DNA of 64,000 nt, from contig NC_044930.1 in assembly GCF_003576645.1 (NCBI RefSeq), positions 962,522 through 1,026,521 of the forward strand. Direction: 5' to 3'. The stretch comes from Ipomoea triloba. Its lineage: Eukaryota; Streptophyta; Magnoliopsida; Solanales; Convolvulaceae. The notes beneath the pieces are model-generated. The model searched no databases, was not told the origin of the DNA, and saw nothing but the letters and a program-made list of their open reading frames with translations. The translations under genes and the position numbers were made by a program. How positions within the stretch are numbered: position 1 is the stretch's first letter; each line of letters opens with the position of its first letter. Shown piece by piece: positions 60,185-64,000 of this stretch.

Positions 60185-60960
60185 TAGTGATGTGATGAAA
60201 GTAAACGGGTCACACATTCTACATTCTACGTGTTCATATTAAAAGATGTGTTTCATATTAATCAAGACTGAAAGATGCGTTTCACATTATTTATTTTATT
60301 TATTATTGTTTTTAAAACTCTACTATGTTCATGGATTACTAATGAATTGGCTGACCTACATGTGACGTGATGAAAGTAAATGAGTCACACATCTACGTGT
60401 TCAAATTGAAAGATTTGTTTCATATTAATCAAGACTGAAAGATGCGTTTCACATTATTTATTTTATATATTATTGTTTTTAAAACCCTACTATGTGTCTA
60501 TGTTCATGGATTACTAATGAATTGGCTAACCTACATGTGATGAAAGTAAATGGGTCACTCATCGTGTTCAAATTGAAAGATGCGTTTCATATTAACTAAG
60601 ACAGAAAGATGTGTTTCACATTATTTATTTTATTTGTTATTATATTTTTTAAAACCCTACTATGTTCATGGATTATTAATGAATTGTCTAACCCTCCATG
60701 AGTTAATAAGGAATAAACATAGTGTAAATAAAAAGATAACACGACAGAGAGTGGCTAATAGAGAGGGGGTAATTGTTATAGATTGTTAGGATCTCTAATA
60801 AGTTTTTTTTTTTTTTTTTTTTGAAAACGGATCATGGGTTCTATGTGTTCAAAGTGAAAGATGCGTTTCACATTAATCAAGACTAAAAAATGCATTTCAC
60901 ATTAATTAAAAATAGAAAGATCCTTCCATCCCTAAAATTACCACTCCCCATTAGCTACTC
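60185..60960. repeat. Tandem repeat of about 175 bp, three full units and a partial one
   Basis: Units begin near 60185, 60365 and 60537 with GTGATGAAAGTAAAYGGGTC. Each runs through GAAAGATGCGTTTCACATTA, TTTATTTTATTTATTATTG, AAACCCTACTATG and TTCATGGATTACTAATGAAT. A partial, more diverged unit follows at about 60825-60960. No coding frame is conserved between units. Confidence 0.75.
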
Positions 60961-61044
60961 TTGAATTAAAAAATGAAAACTATTTATTTTCAGGAATTAC
61001 CGGTGAATTGACTGACCATACTTAAGTTAATAAGGAATTTACGT

Positions 61045-61218
61045 AAGTGCCAAGGACCTTGTAGTCCAGTGGCATCAAATCCTTCCCTTTATACGGGAGG
61101 TGGTGGGTTCGAGCCTCAGTGGGGCAATGCTGACTCTTGTGCTTCAATAGGTTGAGAAAAATAGTTATGAACAGATACTGCATTGTAATAGAGTTAGTAG
61201 TATTCAACAAAAAAAAAG
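61045..61218 (+). mobile_element. Full-length tRNA-derived SINE (family A), 12-bp TSD
   Basis: The head contains box A-like TTGTAGTCCAGTGGCATC and box B GGTGGGTTCGAGCC. Then come TGAGAAAAATAGTTATGAAC and AGATACTGCATTGTAATAGA, ending AGTATTCAAC plus an A tail. The target duplication AGGAATTTACGT is at 61033-61044 and 61219-61230. It is the best-preserved member of the family in this window. The tail and target sequence are then repeated downstream (61231-61300). Confidence 0.88.
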
Positions 61219-61230
61219 AGGAATTTACGT

Positions 61231-61298
61231 TGTAATAGAGTTAGTAGTATTCAAAAAAAAAAAGAGGAATTTACGTTGTAATAGAGTTAGTAGTATTC
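61231..61298. repeat. Tandem repeats of the SINE tail plus target site
   Basis: TGTAATAGAGTTAGTAGTAT followed by TCAA(A)n, GAGGAATTTACGT occurs immediately after the SINE and begins again. The junction of SINE tail and target duplication is thus present in successive copies of about 45 bp. Confidence 0.75.
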
Positions 61299-61616
61299 AA
61301 ATTGAAAGATTCATTTCACATTAATTTAGACTGAAAGGTGATTTTTTTATTAATTAAAAAATTCAAGTTTATAATAGTGATGCGTATTCATTTATCCAGG
61401 GGCGTGAAAAAGATGTGTTTATCTTGTAATAATTATTTATAATTTCATAACTCCATTGCAATTTGCAAAGTCCTATATGGATAAGATGGAAGACTTTATA
61501 AATTGACTATAAAGTTAGATAAGCTTTGTTTTTAAACTTAGTTCAGTAAATGACATATATATTTAACCCACTTTTTCTTTTTCGTTAAGAATATTTCTGT
61601 CAACATAAATAAATAT

Positions 61617-61890
61617 TATCTATAGTCAAGTGGTTAGAGTATGATTCTTGTATCTGAAAGTCACAAGTTGAGATTAAGAAAATTACCCGACTTTATTCAA
61701 TTAAAAGGTGAGAAATGAATGCAACCCCAATCAAATTGGTTAGACCGTTAGACTGTTAACTTGGTAATCAAAAGATTAGACATTCGACATCTCGATGTGA
61801 CTTCAGCCTATTGACTTTCTTGATTTGAACTGATTTATCTCCTTGTAATATTTTGCCTGCTAGGATTATAAGACAATACCTTTTATTATT
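61617..61890 (+). mobile_element. SINE remnants: family B 5' part followed by family C
   Basis: 61617-61690 has TAGTCAAGTGGTTAGAGTAT and TCTTGTATCTGAAAGTCACA (family B head). 61717-61890 has CAATCAAATTGGTTAGACCG, AAAGATTAGACATTCGACAT and CTGATTTATCTCCTTGTAAT (family C). Neither has a clear target duplication. Confidence 0.5.
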
Positions 61891-62501
61891 TATATATTAA
61901 CCTAAATATTCTAATTTTTAAGTTATTATTGTCCAAAAAAAAATTAAAATTTCTCGCCCCAAAGACCACCCCGCATTCCGGTCTAACAAAATGGTGGATG
62001 CATAAATCACAGGGGGCTTAGCAAGTTAGCAGCCTCTTAAGTGAAAAGACCAATGTCTAGTGCGTACAAAAAACTCACAATGTACTGGTCCCCACAATAT
62101 TCAAAACAACTAGACGTGCAATTTAAATTGTACTTAGTACAGATCGACGCGGTATGGATTGACCATCCCTAATTTTAGTGGCTAAAATTTTCTTCTATTT
62201 ATTGTCATTTTCATGGGAAGATGACTAGGAAGAAACGTGGATTCTACGCCGAAACGTGCGTAACAAACAACAAATAATTCGTTAAGAAGAATAATATAAT
62301 GATGTACAAGTGACCCGAGAATCTTAGTGTCGGACGAGGAACACAGACAACATGCTTAATTGCTTAGAATTTTATACACAAACTGAAATTTCTCAGTTTC
62401 TTCTCCGATCCCAAATTCACAGTTCCAGTTAACCGCTTAACCTAATGTTTACACAGAAAATTATCCAGCATGTAGCTTAATTACACCGAGGGAGACGGTC
62501 T
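61891..62501. other. Intergenic and 3' flank of the VPS55 gene
   Basis: No coding exon. The last 200 bp up to 62501 probably include the 3' UTR of the minus-strand gene. Confidence 0.4.
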
Positions 62502-63940
62502 TCACCATTCGTCGTCTAGGCTGGCTTGGTGAAAGCACATGACGGTGCAGACGAATATGAAGAACGAGGTGAACTCGATGAACATGGCCCCTGTCCCGAT
62601 CAGATCTGCGTGTCTCAGTATGATGGGGATGGCAATGCTCCCGACTGCAGATGCCCCGGTTAGGAATTTCGCAGCGTCAATCCAGCTGCACAGGGGAGAG
62701 CGAAAGCGAGAGCGAGTCAGATAAGGCAGAATAAGTTAATCGTGTAGAAACGGTGGAACTTAAACATAAACAACCATAGAAAACGAGGCAAAATAAGTTA
62801 ATCAGGACAACGTATGTTTTTTTTTTTTTTTTGAATACAACTGACCCTATTACATTGTAGTATCTGTTCATCTATACTTTCTCAACCTATTGAAAGCACA
62901 AAGAGTCAATATCGCCTCCACTGAGGACAACGTATGTTAAGCACGAGAACTAAAAGAAATGAAATGCAAACGCCAAATTTATGATTGAATATAAAGAGGA
63001 AGGAATTGTGTTCAAAAAAAAAAATAAAGAGGAAGGAAAGTTTGCATTATAAAACAAAATAACAGTTCGGTAAGGCAAGTCGTAAAGGATAATGCAGATT
63101 TGAAAAGAACTTACCCGCCACCATCTCGACTGATTAAGAATTGAGTGGAACCACCGCCAAAGAACATACAAGGCATGGGGACCAAGACATACATAAGAGC
63201 TGTCAAAGTAATTAATTCTTTCTGGTAAGTAACGAGAAAAAGTAATCTGTGTAATCTAAAGTACATTTTTTTGTCCAAACCTGATAACATCGGCCACCAA
63301 TTGTTGTATAATACACAAGCCTACAAGACACATGGACATTATAAAAACCGGGAGCAACATCAGAAACACAAGGAAAAGACAGCATATTCTTTATCAAACA
63401 ATATACCGTAAAATCACTAAGATAACAAGCCATAAAACTAAAAAGTAGGTGGATATCATGTGATCTAGAAGGTATAATTTTGACATCTACAGATTCCATG
63501 GATATATGAGAGGGAGAAATCGGTGAACGTACCAGGATCTGTAGTAGGATGCTCGTGGAAAACATGAATGCAAGCCCCACAAGCCTGTTAACAAGGAATC
63601 ACATTTGAGTATTCATCTCAACCGTATTGGAATTACGAAAGGAAAAAACTCAAATATTCTCACTTACACTTTAACCAACAAGCGAAGTCGAGTTGGTGGA
63701 TCAAGTCCACAGGATATGAACACCAGATGAAAACAAGTTAGTATAGTACCCCAGAAAAAAACAAAAGCTGAAAAGGAATGATAGCTAAATTTGAAAAGAG
63801 ATTAGCCAACTATATAAACTGATATACAAACTAAACAATCAAATTAAAAAATGAATAATCGACTCAAATGCTGTTTTGATGTTCTAAACAGACCGATCTA
63901 GTTAATGAGCCATATTACCTCACCTAAGGTAGCCTCCCAT
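62502..63940 (-). CDS. VPS55: Vacuolar protein sorting-associated protein 55 (VPS55/LEPROT family), 5 exons
   Basis: Minus-strand exons are 63940-63924, 63584-63533, 63320-63281, 63199-63115 and 62685-62502. All are GT-AG and in phase, giving 125 residues, a normal family size. The protein reads MGGYLRLVGLAFMFSTSILL, QILACVLYNNWWPMLSALMY, VLVPMPCMFFGGGS, GGWIDAAKFLTGASAVGSIA, IPIILRHADLIGTGAMFIEF, TSFFIFVCTVMCFHQASLDD and EW. There are four hydrophobic segments, as in this endosomal tetraspan family. VPS55 with VPS68 acts in late-endosome to vacuole trafficking in yeast; a similar role here is expected. The first coding exon encodes only MGGYL plus two bases, and an in-frame TGA lies just upstream of its ATG. 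An out-of-frame short uORF (ATG at about 63953) overlaps the start. The gene's upstream leader may extend past the window end. Confidence 0.92.
62819..62923 (-). mobile_element. 5'-truncated SINE (family A) in VPS55 intron 4, 15-bp TSD
   Basis: On the minus strand it reads TTTCAATAGGTTGAGAAAGT, AGATGAACAGATACTACAAT and AGTTGTATTCAA(A)n. AGGACAACGTATGTT flanks it at 62804-62818 and 62924-62938. It lacks the tRNA-like head. The host gene is also on the minus strand, so the element is sense. Confidence 0.85.
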
Positions 63941-64000
63941 TAGTAATCTGGTAATTCATTAGAGTTAACTTCAGGGGTGACTTTGTCAGGGTTGCCGTAG

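Noticed and set aside
61052..61125. Possible tRNA gene
   Set aside because: The tRNA-like head belongs to a SINE with its own tail and 12-bp target duplication.
63663..63770. Extra VPS55 exon ending at the GTAAGT near 63669
   Set aside because: It would add an unrelated hydrophobic stretch and does not connect in phase to the ATG exon. Direct splicing of 63924 to 63584 gives MGGYLRLVGLAF, matching the family.

Overview
This is nuclear DNA of a flowering plant. The genes are intron-rich and protein-coding, with GT-AG introns, long AT-rich spacers, and many SINEs, foldback elements and minisatellites. The gene families are plant-specific: PLS-class PPR proteins, a NAC factor, a cell-wall invertase with the 9-nt mini-exon, and an S40-like senescence regulator. 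The repeat style (short elements ending near ATATCGTGGACCATG that carry minisatellites) makes me think of an asterid, possibly Convolvulaceae, but that is only an impression.

Layout. At 0.3-2.8 kb, minus strand, lies a three-exon CoA-dependent acyltransferase-like gene. From 3 to 7 kb there is repeat-rich DNA, including a 761-bp Mutator-type foldback element with a perfect 9-bp target duplication. From 7 to 12.5 kb, plus strand, are two tandem PPR genes: an E-type gene like Arabidopsis At4g16470, then a DYW-type gene ending in a literal Asp-Tyr-Trp. From 13.2 to 17.4 kb the same 1.6-kb segment appears three times around single Ns and 20-A runs, which looks like an assembly error. At 20.7-24.6 kb, plus strand, is a seven-exon cell-wall invertase. 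At 26.2-28.3 kb, minus strand, is 40S ribosomal protein S14 (uS11). At 29.5-34.6 kb, minus strand, is a nine-exon gene fusing a GMC/cholesterol-oxidase-like flavoprotein to an alpha/beta-hydrolase and a C-terminal membrane anchor. At 37.3-38.0 kb, plus strand, is an intronless S40-like gene.

At 40.2-41.2 kb, minus strand, is a probable polycistronic C/D-box snoRNA gene: three snoRNAs downstream of a TATA box, a telo-box and three site II elements. At 45.3-46.9 kb is a 1,572-bp solo LTR with a 5-bp target duplication. At 50.2-52.4 kb, plus strand, is a NAC gene (ANAC090-like) whose last exon is assembled three times, again next to single Ns. From 56 to 62 kb there are LTR-like sequence, gene remnants, a 180-bp-class tandem repeat and a full-length SINE. 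At 62.5-63.9 kb, minus strand, is a five-exon VPS55-family gene.

The genes do not form one pathway. A shared theme is ribosome biogenesis and translation: RPS14, the rRNA-modification snoRNAs and the PPR gene promoter all carry the site II plus telo-box arrangement known from plant ribosomal and snoRNA genes. The observations most worth following are the snoRNA cluster, a SINE that duplicated a splice donor in the flavoprotein/hydrolase gene, the unusual cysteine motifs of that fusion protein, and a family of terminal-repeat elements carrying different minisatellites. All exon joins were made by eye and checked for reading phase.
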